64,000 nt of DNA from Desulfarculales bacterium UBA702 (GTDB lineage Bacteria; Desulfobacterota; Syntrophobacteria; Syntrophobacterales; Syntrophobacteraceae): NCBI GenBank assembly GCA_002298165.1, contig DBMI01000048.1:1-64000 (forward strand), read 5' to 3'. A program made the position numbers and the translations under genes. Under the pieces are notes generated by a model that was given only the letters and a program-made list of their open reading frames with translations, did not search any database and had not been told where the DNA came from. Of this stretch, positions 47,313-55,641 are shown in pieces (within the stretch, counting starts at the first letter, position 1; each line of letters opens with the position of its first letter).

Positions 47313-47523
47313 GTACGCGCTTCACGGTAACAAGATCCCAATGCCGAGCCCCGGCTTCATTGCTTCTGAATTTTCCAAAAACGTCCGGCAAGATCATGTG
47401 AAGGTATGGAACATTTCGCAAAACCCTCTTATTTTGATTATTGGCTGATAAATGACTTATGCGAGATGGTCGACCGTAGACCATGGCGCGTGGCCTTGAT
47501 ACCACCCCCACAGGAGGGCAGGT

Positions 47524-48012
47524 TTGATCATGACTGAAAATGTGTATGGCCCGGTAGTAATCCTGATGGCCGACGATGATCTCGATGATATCAAGCTTGT
47601 CCGTGAGGCTCTCAAAGATTGCGGGTGTGAGGTCGACTTCCGATATGTCGAAGATGGGGAGGAGGCAATTGACTATCTAACGCGACGAGGCCGGTATGAA
47701 AATCCGGAACTCTCACCTCGTCCGAGCCTGGTACTGCTTGATCTGAACATGCCTAAAAAAGACGGGATTCAAACTCTTCAGGAGATAAGGAATAACCCGG
47801 AAATCCGCACCATACCCGTTGTTGTTCTAACCACTTCCAGAGACAGGGACCTGATGCTTCGAATCTACCGGCTCGGGGGGAGCGCATTTATAACAAAACC
47901 CACTATTTACAAAGATATGATCAAGGCAATGGACCGCCTCTGCACGTTCTGGTTCCAGACTGTATCCCTGCCCGATCAAATGGAGGGTCAAAGAACCATG
48001 CCCGAGGCATGA
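47524..48012 (+). CDS. Rcp1-like single-domain response regulator
   Basis: A 162-residue receiver domain without an output domain. The acidic pocket is MADDDLDD, the phosphoacceptor D73 lies in LVLLDLNMPKKDG, T103/T104 in VVLTTS, and K125 in FITKPT. It is closest to the phytochrome-partner type (Rcp1), which works with kinases having the ASHDLxEPLR H-box, as found here. TTG at 47524 was chosen because AGGAGG ends six bases before it; the ATG at 47530 would be 12 bases away. A relay from the flanking kinases to this regulator is inferred. Confidence 0.92.
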   Translation: MIMTENVYGPVVILMADDDLDDIKLVREALKDCGCEVDFRYVEDGEEAIDYLTRRGRYENPELSPRPSLVLLDLNMPKKDGIQTLQEIRNNPEIRTIPVVVLTTSRDRDLMLRIYRLGGSAFITKPTIYKDMIKAMDRLCTFWFQTVSLPDQMEGQRTMPEA

Positions 48013-48093
48013 TCTGGAATTTAAGGATCATAAAATCAAGAGGACTTGGCTTGAGGGGCTGGAAACCACTAATTTCTCAAATTCCTTTAATCA

Positions 48094-51000
48094 TCATCCA
48101 CGGGCTGACTCCCCGGCGGATATCTCAGCCGCCGTGGAAATCAAGACTCCAGATCTCTTCGAAGGCAGTTCTACGATGAACTTTGCCCCTTCTCCAGGAG
48201 TGCTCCTGGCTGTAATGCTGCCCTCGTGACGTTCGACTATTTTCTTGCAGATGGCGAGGCCCATTCCCGTTCCCTTATACGGACTGCTTCTGCCATGAAG
48301 CCTCTGGAATGGGGCAAAGATCTTTTCGGCATACTCCTCCTCGAAACCTATACCATTATCCTCGACCATAATCAGAAGTTCTTCATTATCCCCAAGGGAG
48401 CTTGAAATTTTGATTACGGGCTTCTCGCCCTCTTTATGAAACTTGAGGGCATTTCCAATAAGATTTTGGAAAAGCTGCCGCATTTGCGTTGGATCAGCCT
48501 CGATCACGGGGAGGTCGCCATTATCCACTTTCCCGCCTGTCTTTGCGATCCTGACTTCCAGGTCAGACAGAACCTCATTGACGATTCCGTTTAGGTCGAC
48601 CTGCGAGAAAGGGTTTGCTCTAGTGGTAAGTCTCGAGTACTCGAGGAGGGCAGTAATCAGGGACCGCATCCGCTTATTCGCACCGATTAACCGCTCGACG
48701 TAATCGTTGCCCTCCTCTCCAAGTTTATCGCCGTACTTTTGCCTGAGAATGCTCCCGAATGCCTCGACCTTGCGCAAAGGCTCCTGCAGATCGTGTGAGG
48801 CAATTGAGGCAAAATCCTGGAGGGCCTTGTTGCTCTCTTCGAGCTTGGCCATGTATTTCTGAAGCTCGGCGGTACGCTCCTCGACGCGCAGCTCCAGTTC
48901 ATCACGCGCGTTACTGAGCCCTTCGATTAGCCTGATCCGCTCCATCGCAACAGCCACCTGGTCGGCCACTGTTTTCATGACCGCAAGCTCCTGGGGCGCA
49001 AAGCGTGTCCTTGATTTCGTACCAAAAGAGAGCGTCCCTATCACCCGGTCGCTGATCTTCAAGGGATGGCAGGCATAGGCCTGGATTCCGAACGATCTGA
49101 CCAGATCCGTCCGAATATCCGGAGTATTGAAAATATCTTCTGCAATTATCCGCTCTCCATCCCGGGCCGCGCAACCACAAACGGCTACCCCAAAGTCGAG
49201 CCATTCGATTTTTGCGGCCTCTTCCTCCGGAATACCCGCGTAAGCATTGAGATGGAGTTTGCCGGCGAATTCATTCACCAGGAAATTGAAAAAAGCATGA
49301 CAATCCAGATGAACCATTACGGCCCGACAGAGTTCATTAACCAGCCCCTGAGGGTTATCCGATGCGAGCAGGTTGCCGGCAACTTCCGAGAGCAGCCTGA
49401 ACTCCGACTCACTTCGGCGAATATCGTCTTCCATATGCTTGAGTTCGGTGATGTCACGCACAACCGACACTGAGCCCAGGATCTCTCCGTCAGGACTTCT
49501 GACCGGGGATGAGCTTACCTGTCTATGCCGCAGTTCTCCGGTCGAGGGAATTCGGATTATTTCTTCCATGTTCCTTACCGATTCTCCCTCGAGGGCACGT
49601 AGAGGCGGAGCTTCTTCAACCTTACGAATGCTCCCGTCAGGGCGATACACTTCAAGGCTGGCGGCTAATTTTTCCACGTCCACCGTCCCGGCATTACCGA
49701 TTCCGAACCCCTGGAGGGCCGCCGGATTGGCCAAAGTAAATTTCTTACTGGTATCGGCGAACCAGATTTCGTCGCTTATGCTGTTTATGAGCGAAGAGAG
49801 GCGTTCTTTTTCTTCCTGTACCGCGCTTAGAAGTCTTCTGGTTTCCCTCTCGGCTTGCTTGCGTTCGGTTACGTCCTCGGTGAAAATCAAAACTCCGGCG
49901 ACACCAGCCGTATCATGCCACGGTCTGACCTCCCATCGAAGCCACTGCACGGAGCCGTCGGCCCTGACAAATCGCTCGTCATCCGCGCTCAATATTTCGC
50001 CGGTAAGCGCTCGACGGTGAATTGCCTTCCACTTTTCGCCAATCTCCGGAAAAACATCATAATGTGATAAGCCTCTGAGATCACGATCACCGAGATTATA
50101 GTCGCTCAACCACCTGCGGCTGTAACTCAGATACCGCATATTACGGTCAAACATTGCAAGGGACGCGGGTGCGTGCTCGATGAACAGGCGCAGCCGCTCC
50201 TCGGAGTCCCGCAACGCTTCCTGCGTGCGCCTCCTGTCTGTTACATCATGGAAAACCAGCACCACGCCGGTAACATTTCCCAGCGCATCCTTTATAGGCG
50301 CCGCGCTATCTTCGATCGGAACGTTCCGCCCCTCGCGAGTGACCAGAGCCGTATGATTGGCAAGGGCAACTATGCAACCCATGCGCAAAACCTGGTTGAT
50401 GACATCCTTGGCGGGTCCTCCGGTTTGTTCGTCTATGACCCGGAAGACTTCCTGAACCGGCATTCCAAGGGCATCCCCAGTCGGCCATCCGGTAATGGCC
50501 GCGGCCACCGGATTGATGAAAATGATCTTGCCTTCCGTATCGGTTGCAATTACCGCATCGCCAACGCTGGTTAGTGTAACCTCGAACCATTCGCGCTGTT
50601 GGTTCAGTTGCTCCTCTGTCCTAGTCCTTGCAAGAGCAATGGAAAAGTAACCGGCAAGTCTTTCCCAAAAGGCGATGATCTCCGGTGAAAACCGATCCTT
50701 CCGGCGGTCATTCAGCTGAATGAGGCCCAGGCGCTCCGAACCCAGGTAAAGGGGCATCAATGCTACCGATTCATATCCTTCTCCATTGCAGCGGTTTCGG
50801 GTGCGGGTTTGGCGTTCCTCATCACTTGTGGTGGCGAGGAGCCTTGTCGTACTGTTAGCCCAGAAACTCCCACCCCGCGAAAAAAAGGGCTTCGACGGAT
50901 CAACGCGCCCTAAAATTACGTTTCCGCACATACACTCGATATATGGGTTGCCCGAGCCGTCACGCACTATGTTCCCGGCAGAGTCCCTGGAACAGAGGCT

Positions 51001-52599
51001 GTTCTCCATTCTAACGAATTCATCAGGGAACCCCCTTGCCTCGAAATAGGGGAAATCCTCTCCCTGCTTCAGGCGTATTCCGACGGCCTCGCACCCGGAT
51101 TGACGCTGGAAGAATGAAGCAGCGGCCTTGACCAGGTCGGCTGTCCCGGTACTGTGATTTATGATTTCCAGGAGTTCGAGGGTGATCTCGCGTTCTTGCT
51201 CACCACGCCTTCGCTCGGTAATATTTTTCCCGTAAATATTCAGGTACCCTGATTCAGAGATCGGCACCAGGAGAAGTGAGTAAATAATATCGCCGCAGAC
51301 CAGTTCGATTTCCCGCTCTTCGCGAGACGTCAAAACATCCTGAGCAACCAGCAGCCAGTCTGAGGTGATTCTTCTGCCCGATTCCCATCCGAGAGTCTTC
51401 AGAAGATGTGAGCTGTTTCTGTTTGCGTAGACTAGCTCACCCGTTTCCGATACTCTTAGGACGGGACTTGGATTTTCGTCGGGAAATCGTGCAAGCCCCT
51501 CAATTTTCTCCTCTCGGGCTTTGAGCGCCCGTGCCATTTCATTGAAGGAATCGCCAAGCTCTTCCAATTCTATTGGACCGGCGAAATCGGTGACGATATT
51601 TTCCCCGCGACCCAGGGCAACGGCATATTCCTGGAGCCGCTTAACGGGAATTACTATGAACCGCGAGCAAAGCACGGCGGCACCAAAACCTGCAACGGCA
51701 ATAACGAAAAGGAGCACTGCCTGAGGCAATAGCTGGGAAACAACGGCTCCCATTGCAATCTCTTCGGTAGTACCCGCGCTGGCCGCCCAACCCAATGAGT
51801 GTACCGGAACAAAGGCAACCAGGCGGTTCTTGCCCTCATAGGGCGCAAAGACTGTCTTGGCAATCTCCTTGCCGGCCAGTGCCTCTTTGAACTCAGGATA
51901 ATCCCTGAGCCAATTGCGTTCCTCCCAGGTAGCATTGATCCAGGGATAGCGATAGACCAGCATTCCTTTGCTATCCACCAGTGCATGCCCCCCACCTCTG
52001 GGGCGTTCGATTGCCAGCACCTCGTCCAGACGTTCAGTGAGTATGCTTGCCACTACAACACCAAGCAATTGGCCCTGGTTGCCTCTTATTCCGCGAGCCA
52101 TCGCTATTACAGGCTGACCTGTTGCCATGGCTTTTTGAAGATCGCTTATACTCCAATCGCGCCCGGCAACAATGTCATTAAAGTATTTTCTGTCAGTTAG
52201 TTTCTGGCCTTCTATCTCACGCAGGTGGGAAACCAGGACGACACCATCCGGACTCACCCAAAGTAGATTTAGAAGTTTGCGGCGTTCCGCGAAGTTTTCC
52301 TCGATGCATTTTCTCTGCTCTTCGATGGTCGGTCCAGAAGATGTCAAAGCCATACCGATGGCATATTCCTGGTGCAAAATATCCTCGGTAAAACTCTCAA
52401 AGTTCTTTGCCACCGCGCGGGCTAATTGGAGGTTGGCCTGGAGTTGGGCTTCCCGCCTCGACTTGTACCATTCATTGAAAACGTGGGCTTGAACGAGGAG
52501 GGTTGGTATAAGCGAGACAAGTAGAACCACGATAAGCTGACCCTGAATGCGTTTCCAGAATCCTCTCTTTCCATGGCTTTGGCGGGGTGCATCGGTCAT
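48094..52599 (-). CDS. Large membrane sensor histidine kinase (Cache-HAMP-PAS/GAF-kinase)
   Basis: A 1501-residue kinase. N-terminal TM helix (QLIVVLLVSLIPTLLVQA), an extracellular double-Cache domain (about 45-290; LLWVSPDGVVLVSHLREIEG), a second TM (VLLFVIAVAGFGAAVLCSRF), HAMP, then PAS, GAF, three PAS domains and a second GAF, each by motif (TSVGDAVIATDTEGKIIFIN, FIEHAPASLAMFDRNMRYLS). The kinase core has FASIASHDLQEPLRK with His1269, NLIGNALKF, EDNGIGFEEEY and GTGMGLAICKKIV. It senses a periplasmic small molecule and cytosolic signals. The C-terminal kinase closely resembles the two smaller kinases nearby, suggesting duplication. ATG at 52599 has AGGA six bases upstream. Confidence 0.93.
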   Translation of the reverse strand: MTDAPRQSHGKRGFWKRIQGQLIVVLLVSLIPTLLVQAHVFNEWYKSRREAQLQANLQLARAVAKNFESFTEDILHQEYAIGMALTSSGPTIEEQRKCIEENFAERRKLLNLLWVSPDGVVLVSHLREIEGQKLTDRKYFNDIVAGRDWSISDLQKAMATGQPVIAMARGIRGNQGQLLGVVVASILTERLDEVLAIERPRGGGHALVDSKGMLVYRYPWINATWEERNWLRDYPEFKEALAGKEIAKTVFAPYEGKNRLVAFVPVHSLGWAASAGTTEEIAMGAVVSQLLPQAVLLFVIAVAGFGAAVLCSRFIVIPVKRLQEYAVALGRGENIVTDFAGPIELEELGDSFNEMARALKAREEKIEGLARFPDENPSPVLRVSETGELVYANRNSSHLLKTLGWESGRRITSDWLLVAQDVLTSREEREIELVCGDIIYSLLLVPISESGYLNIYGKNITERRRGEQEREITLELLEIINHSTGTADLVKAAASFFQRQSGCEAVGIRLKQGEDFPYFEARGFPDEFVRMENSLCSRDSAGNIVRDGSGNPYIECMCGNVILGRVDPSKPFFSRGGSFWANSTTRLLATTSDEERQTRTRNRCNGEGYESVALMPLYLGSERLGLIQLNDRRKDRFSPEIIAFWERLAGYFSIALARTRTEEQLNQQREWFEVTLTSVGDAVIATDTEGKIIFINPVAAAITGWPTGDALGMPVQEVFRVIDEQTGGPAKDVINQVLRMGCIVALANHTALVTREGRNVPIEDSAAPIKDALGNVTGVVLVFHDVTDRRRTQEALRDSEERLRLFIEHAPASLAMFDRNMRYLSYSRRWLSDYNLGDRDLRGLSHYDVFPEIGEKWKAIHRRALTGEILSADDERFVRADGSVQWLRWEVRPWHDTAGVAGVLIFTEDVTERKQAERETRRLLSAVQEEKERLSSLINSISDEIWFADTSKKFTLANPAALQGFGIGNAGTVDVEKLAASLEVYRPDGSIRKVEEAPPLRALEGESVRNMEEIIRIPSTGELRHRQVSSSPVRSPDGEILGSVSVVRDITELKHMEDDIRRSESEFRLLSEVAGNLLASDNPQGLVNELCRAVMVHLDCHAFFNFLVNEFAGKLHLNAYAGIPEEEAAKIEWLDFGVAVCGCAARDGERIIAEDIFNTPDIRTDLVRSFGIQAYACHPLKISDRVIGTLSFGTKSRTRFAPQELAVMKTVADQVAVAMERIRLIEGLSNARDELELRVEERTAELQKYMAKLEESNKALQDFASIASHDLQEPLRKVEAFGSILRQKYGDKLGEEGNDYVERLIGANKRMRSLITALLEYSRLTTRANPFSQVDLNGIVNEVLSDLEVRIAKTGGKVDNGDLPVIEADPTQMRQLFQNLIGNALKFHKEGEKPVIKISSSLGDNEELLIMVEDNGIGFEEEYAEKIFAPFQRLHGRSSPYKGTGMGLAICKKIVERHEGSITARSTPGEGAKFIVELPSKRSGVLISTAAEISAGESARG

Positions 52600-52721
52600 A
52601 TGACATCCTATTATTCGGCAAATAAGGAACTGGTAGTTTATGCTTATTTCTAACATACTTAGCACGGGATAATAAAGAGAGAAGCACTCTTGAAAGCGAA
52701 GGCACATTGGCCTGATTCAGT

Positions 52722-53858
52722 TTAGAAATGCCGCTGCGGCCCCGTTCGTCGAGCGAGCTTTTCCTGCTCATCATCGGCAAGGTCCCACACGCTCGTCCGC
52801 CAGTTGTCCACACCCCCGGGTTCGGGAATCCATGGCGGCAGGGAGAGAAGGAAGAATGCCGAGAGTGCAAAAAGATAAGGCTCATACATGGCCTGCAGTT
52901 CCTCGAGTTTCAAGCCGGCTTCCCGGTCTGTGCGGGGACGCAGGCCGGCGGCCGAAAGCCCTGATCTCAGATGCGCAAGTACCTCGGGTGGAAGGCGATC
53001 GGGGTGGTGCCAGACAGGCCGGAGCCTGAAAATGAGGCATAAATCCACGACAGCGTGGCGCGCCATGGCAAAGGTGAGTTGGGCCTGACGCGCGCACGCC
53101 CCTTCGAGTCCTACCATTACAAATGCGCCGGCGTCCAGTATGGAGGTCAGCGCAGCCAGCCAGGACTGGTTATCGTGTTGGGAACGAAAATAGGCGAGCA
53201 CCGGGTAGGAGAGGTGGCTTTCGAGCAATTCGGCTGACCATCGTTCCCATTCATGCAAGACCTGCCTTATCGATTGCATCCCGAATTCATCGTTGTGCCT
53301 TGATAGCATTTCGGCTGCAGTGGGGGGCGAGCCGGCACGCGAATCGAGCAGGGAGATATTCACTTCTCGCCGCGAAAAGGACTGATTAAGCGCGGGCAGG
53401 TAACCGATGACAATCGCCAGAAAGCCGAGTCCTGTGCCGGATTCGACCACGGTTATAAACCGGGCGAGCCGCGTGAGAGGTTTCAAGTCGCCGATTCCCA
53501 GGGTGAAAAAAGTCGAACCGCTGAAATAAAGACTTGCGGTAAAGCTGTTTCCTTCTTCGGACAACCCCGCCAAACCCCAATGAACAAGGCCAAAGCTAAC
53601 GACAAGCATGGAAGCCCAGATGCTCAGCAGCAATATCAGTGAAAGCGGACCATAAATGCCTAGAAGATTATCTTTATGACTATTTGGGAAGATGCGAACG
53701 ATTCTTTTCCATGATGTCCAAGTCATCCTGTAGAAAAGGCGAGTCAGACGGGTACGCCTGGTAACCCGCCGGGGGAATACGATGGTTTCAAATGCTTCCC
53801 ACAATACCAGTAGAACAAGAAAAACACCAAGAAACGCGGTGAGTAAAGGAGGATTCAT
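52722..53858 (-). CDS. Two-TM potassium-channel-like protein
   Basis: A 378-residue protein. The N-terminal TM (residues 3-22), a TM at 71-97 (LSLILLLSIWASMLVVSFGL), a pore loop and a second channel helix (GTGLGFLAIVIGYL) form an Ion_trans_2-type pore. The filter reads TLGIGD at residues 119-124; classical potassium channels have TVGYGD. The C-terminal 230 residues are cytoplasmic, with no RCK (TrkA-N) Rossmann motif visible. It lies 120 bp upstream of the large kinase gene on the same strand. AAAGG precedes the ATG at 53858. Confidence 0.85.
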   Translation of the reverse strand: MNPPLLTAFLGVFLVLLVLWEAFETIVFPRRVTRRTRLTRLFYRMTWTSWKRIVRIFPNSHKDNLLGIYGPLSLILLLSIWASMLVVSFGLVHWGLAGLSEEGNSFTASLYFSGSTFFTLGIGDLKPLTRLARFITVVESGTGLGFLAIVIGYLPALNQSFSRREVNISLLDSRAGSPPTAAEMLSRHNDEFGMQSIRQVLHEWERWSAELLESHLSYPVLAYFRSQHDNQSWLAALTSILDAGAFVMVGLEGACARQAQLTFAMARHAVVDLCLIFRLRPVWHHPDRLPPEVLAHLRSGLSAAGLRPRTDREAGLKLEELQAMYEPYLFALSAFFLLSLPPWIPEPGGVDNWRTSVWDLADDEQEKLARRTGPQRHF

Positions 53859-53994
53859 CTACCTTTACTAAGATAGGCCGGGGGCAGGGTCAAGATTTGG
53901 TTTTCAGTTGATGTCCTTGTCTCCTTTGCGTTGTAATTGATTCTGTGTTAGGAAGTCGCGGCTACTTAAGGCCGCACAGTGGAGGGAAGCCTAC

Positions 53995-55440
53995 GTGGGC
54001 AACAGCGCGGATGAACCGGAAGCTCGGGGTCGGCAGAATGTGAACAGCAAATGGACAGTCCTTTGGATTGTCTCCATAGGGGTGTTCATGGCTACCCTGG
54101 ACTCCAGTATAGTAAATATTTCGCTTCCCAGGATAAGCTCTTCTTTCGGGGTGCCCCTCAGCGGCACAGTGGAATGGGTCATAATCGGCTACCTGGTGGT
54201 AGTCGCCGGTACCCTTCTGAGCCTGGGCAGACTCTCCGACATATTCGGGCGAAAGATGCTGTGGGTAGCGGGACTCGGTGTATTTACGGCGGGCTCAGCT
54301 CTGTGCGGTGCGGCTCCGAGCCTTGAGTTTCTCGTAATTGCGCGGGCGCTGCAGGGTATTGGCGGCTCCATGATCATGGCCAATAGTCCGGCACTCACCA
54401 CATCTGCCTTCCCTGCCGGAGAGCGAGGACGTGCCCTCGGAATAGTCGCAGCGGTGGTCGCAATCGGTATCAGCGCGGGCCCGACCCTGGGCGGCATAAT
54501 AACTAATCACTTCTCCTGGCGCTGGATATTCTACATAAATGTGCCCGTGGGAATAATCGGCATCATTGCGACACTCGTGCTCCTCTCCGAGACCGGGCGG
54601 TCCGTGGAAAAGCAGCGGTTCGACCCCATTGGCGCCATTCTACTCTGTGCGTGTCTGACCTGCCTTATGCTTGGGATGAGTTTCGGCCAGGAATTAGGCT
54701 GGCGATCTCCAAGGATAATCGGCTTATTCGTTGCTGGGCTGTGGCTGTTTCCGGCTTTCATTTTTTATGAAAGAAGCTCCGATCAGCCGATCCTTGACCT
54801 CACACTCTTTCGAAACCGCCTCTTCTCGGCTGCCCTGCTCAGCAGTTTCCTGAGTTTCATGGCCCTTTTTGCCGTAATGTTCCTGATGCCTTTCTACCTC
54901 GAAGAGCTAATGGGCATTCCTCCTCAACGGGCCGGCCTGATGATGACCGCGGTACCTCTCACCATTTCGATTATCGCTCCGGTGAGCGGCTGGCTCTCGG
55001 ACCGATATGGCTCCCGGATTTTAAGCTCGCTTGGACTGGCGATGTCTTCAGCCGCCCTCTGGAACATCGCCCATCTGACACAGCATTCATCGCATTTGGA
55101 CATAATATGGCCCCTGGTTATGGCAGGCCTGGGGCAAGCGCTATTCCAGTCGCCCAATAATAACGCGATAATGGGGTCAGTGCCCGTGAATCGACTGGGG
55201 ATAGCTTCAAGCGTACTGGCAACGGTGAGGACCTTGGGCCAGGGATTCAGCGTCGCAATGGCGGGAGCCGTTTTTACCTCGCTTGGCGGCTCGCGGGCCG
55301 CGATTATACTGACCCATGAGGGCCTATCGACCTCTGCCGCATCAACATTCACCCACGCTTTTCAAATCGCGATGCTCACCTGTATGACAATAGCCGCCAT
55401 AGGAGTTTTCACATCGCTTATGCGCGGCGGTAATCGTTGA
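53995..55440 (+). CDS. MFS drug:H+ antiporter, DHA2 (14-TM, EmrB/QacA) family
   Basis: A 481-residue transporter with about 14 hydrophobic helices. Motif A is LSLGRLSDIFGRKMLW, motif C-like ALGIVAAVVAIGISAGPTLG with FSWRWIFYINVPVGI typical of the DHA2 group, and TLDSSIVNISLP in helix 1 is the family D-motif. It would export drugs or organic cations. The start is GTG at 53995 with GGAGG nine bases upstream. It is monocistronic; no HlyD-type EmrA partner is adjacent. Confidence 0.92.
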   Translation: MGNSADEPEARGRQNVNSKWTVLWIVSIGVFMATLDSSIVNISLPRISSSFGVPLSGTVEWVIIGYLVVVAGTLLSLGRLSDIFGRKMLWVAGLGVFTAGSALCGAAPSLEFLVIARALQGIGGSMIMANSPALTTSAFPAGERGRALGIVAAVVAIGISAGPTLGGIITNHFSWRWIFYINVPVGIIGIIATLVLLSETGRSVEKQRFDPIGAILLCACLTCLMLGMSFGQELGWRSPRIIGLFVAGLWLFPAFIFYERSSDQPILDLTLFRNRLFSAALLSSFLSFMALFAVMFLMPFYLEELMGIPPQRAGLMMTAVPLTISIIAPVSGWLSDRYGSRILSSLGLAMSSAALWNIAHLTQHSSHLDIIWPLVMAGLGQALFQSPNNNAIMGSVPVNRLGIASSVLATVRTLGQGFSVAMAGAVFTSLGGSRAAIILTHEGLSTSAASTFTHAFQIAMLTCMTIAAIGVFTSLMRGGNR

Positions 55441-55580
55441 TTCCCCCCCCCCTGATCTCGGCCTCACGCGTAAGCGCGTGTTAGGCCCGCAAGAGCCTCG
55501 CGCCACATTGTTTCGCCCCAAACCCCGAGCGCACAATCTTGCTGAAAAACGATCCACCGGGGCGTGCCCTCGCTGATGAT

Positions 55581-55609
55581 AAAAAAGGGGAGGCCGGTGT
55601 GGCCTCCCC
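55581..55609 (-). terminator. Intrinsic terminator of acsA
   Basis: On the minus strand GGGGAGGCC (55609-55601), a 5-nt loop and GGCCTCCCC (55595-55587) form a perfect 9-bp stem followed by TTTTTT (55586-55581). It is 33 bp past the acsA stop. Confidence 0.9.
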
Positions 55610-55641
55610 AGTGGGTGCAAAACTTAGAGTTGCTGTTGCTC

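Noticed and set aside
47400..47420. Possible sigma-54 promoter (TGGAAC...GC) before the response regulator
   Set aside because: Spacing between the GG and GC elements is 8 instead of 10 bases.
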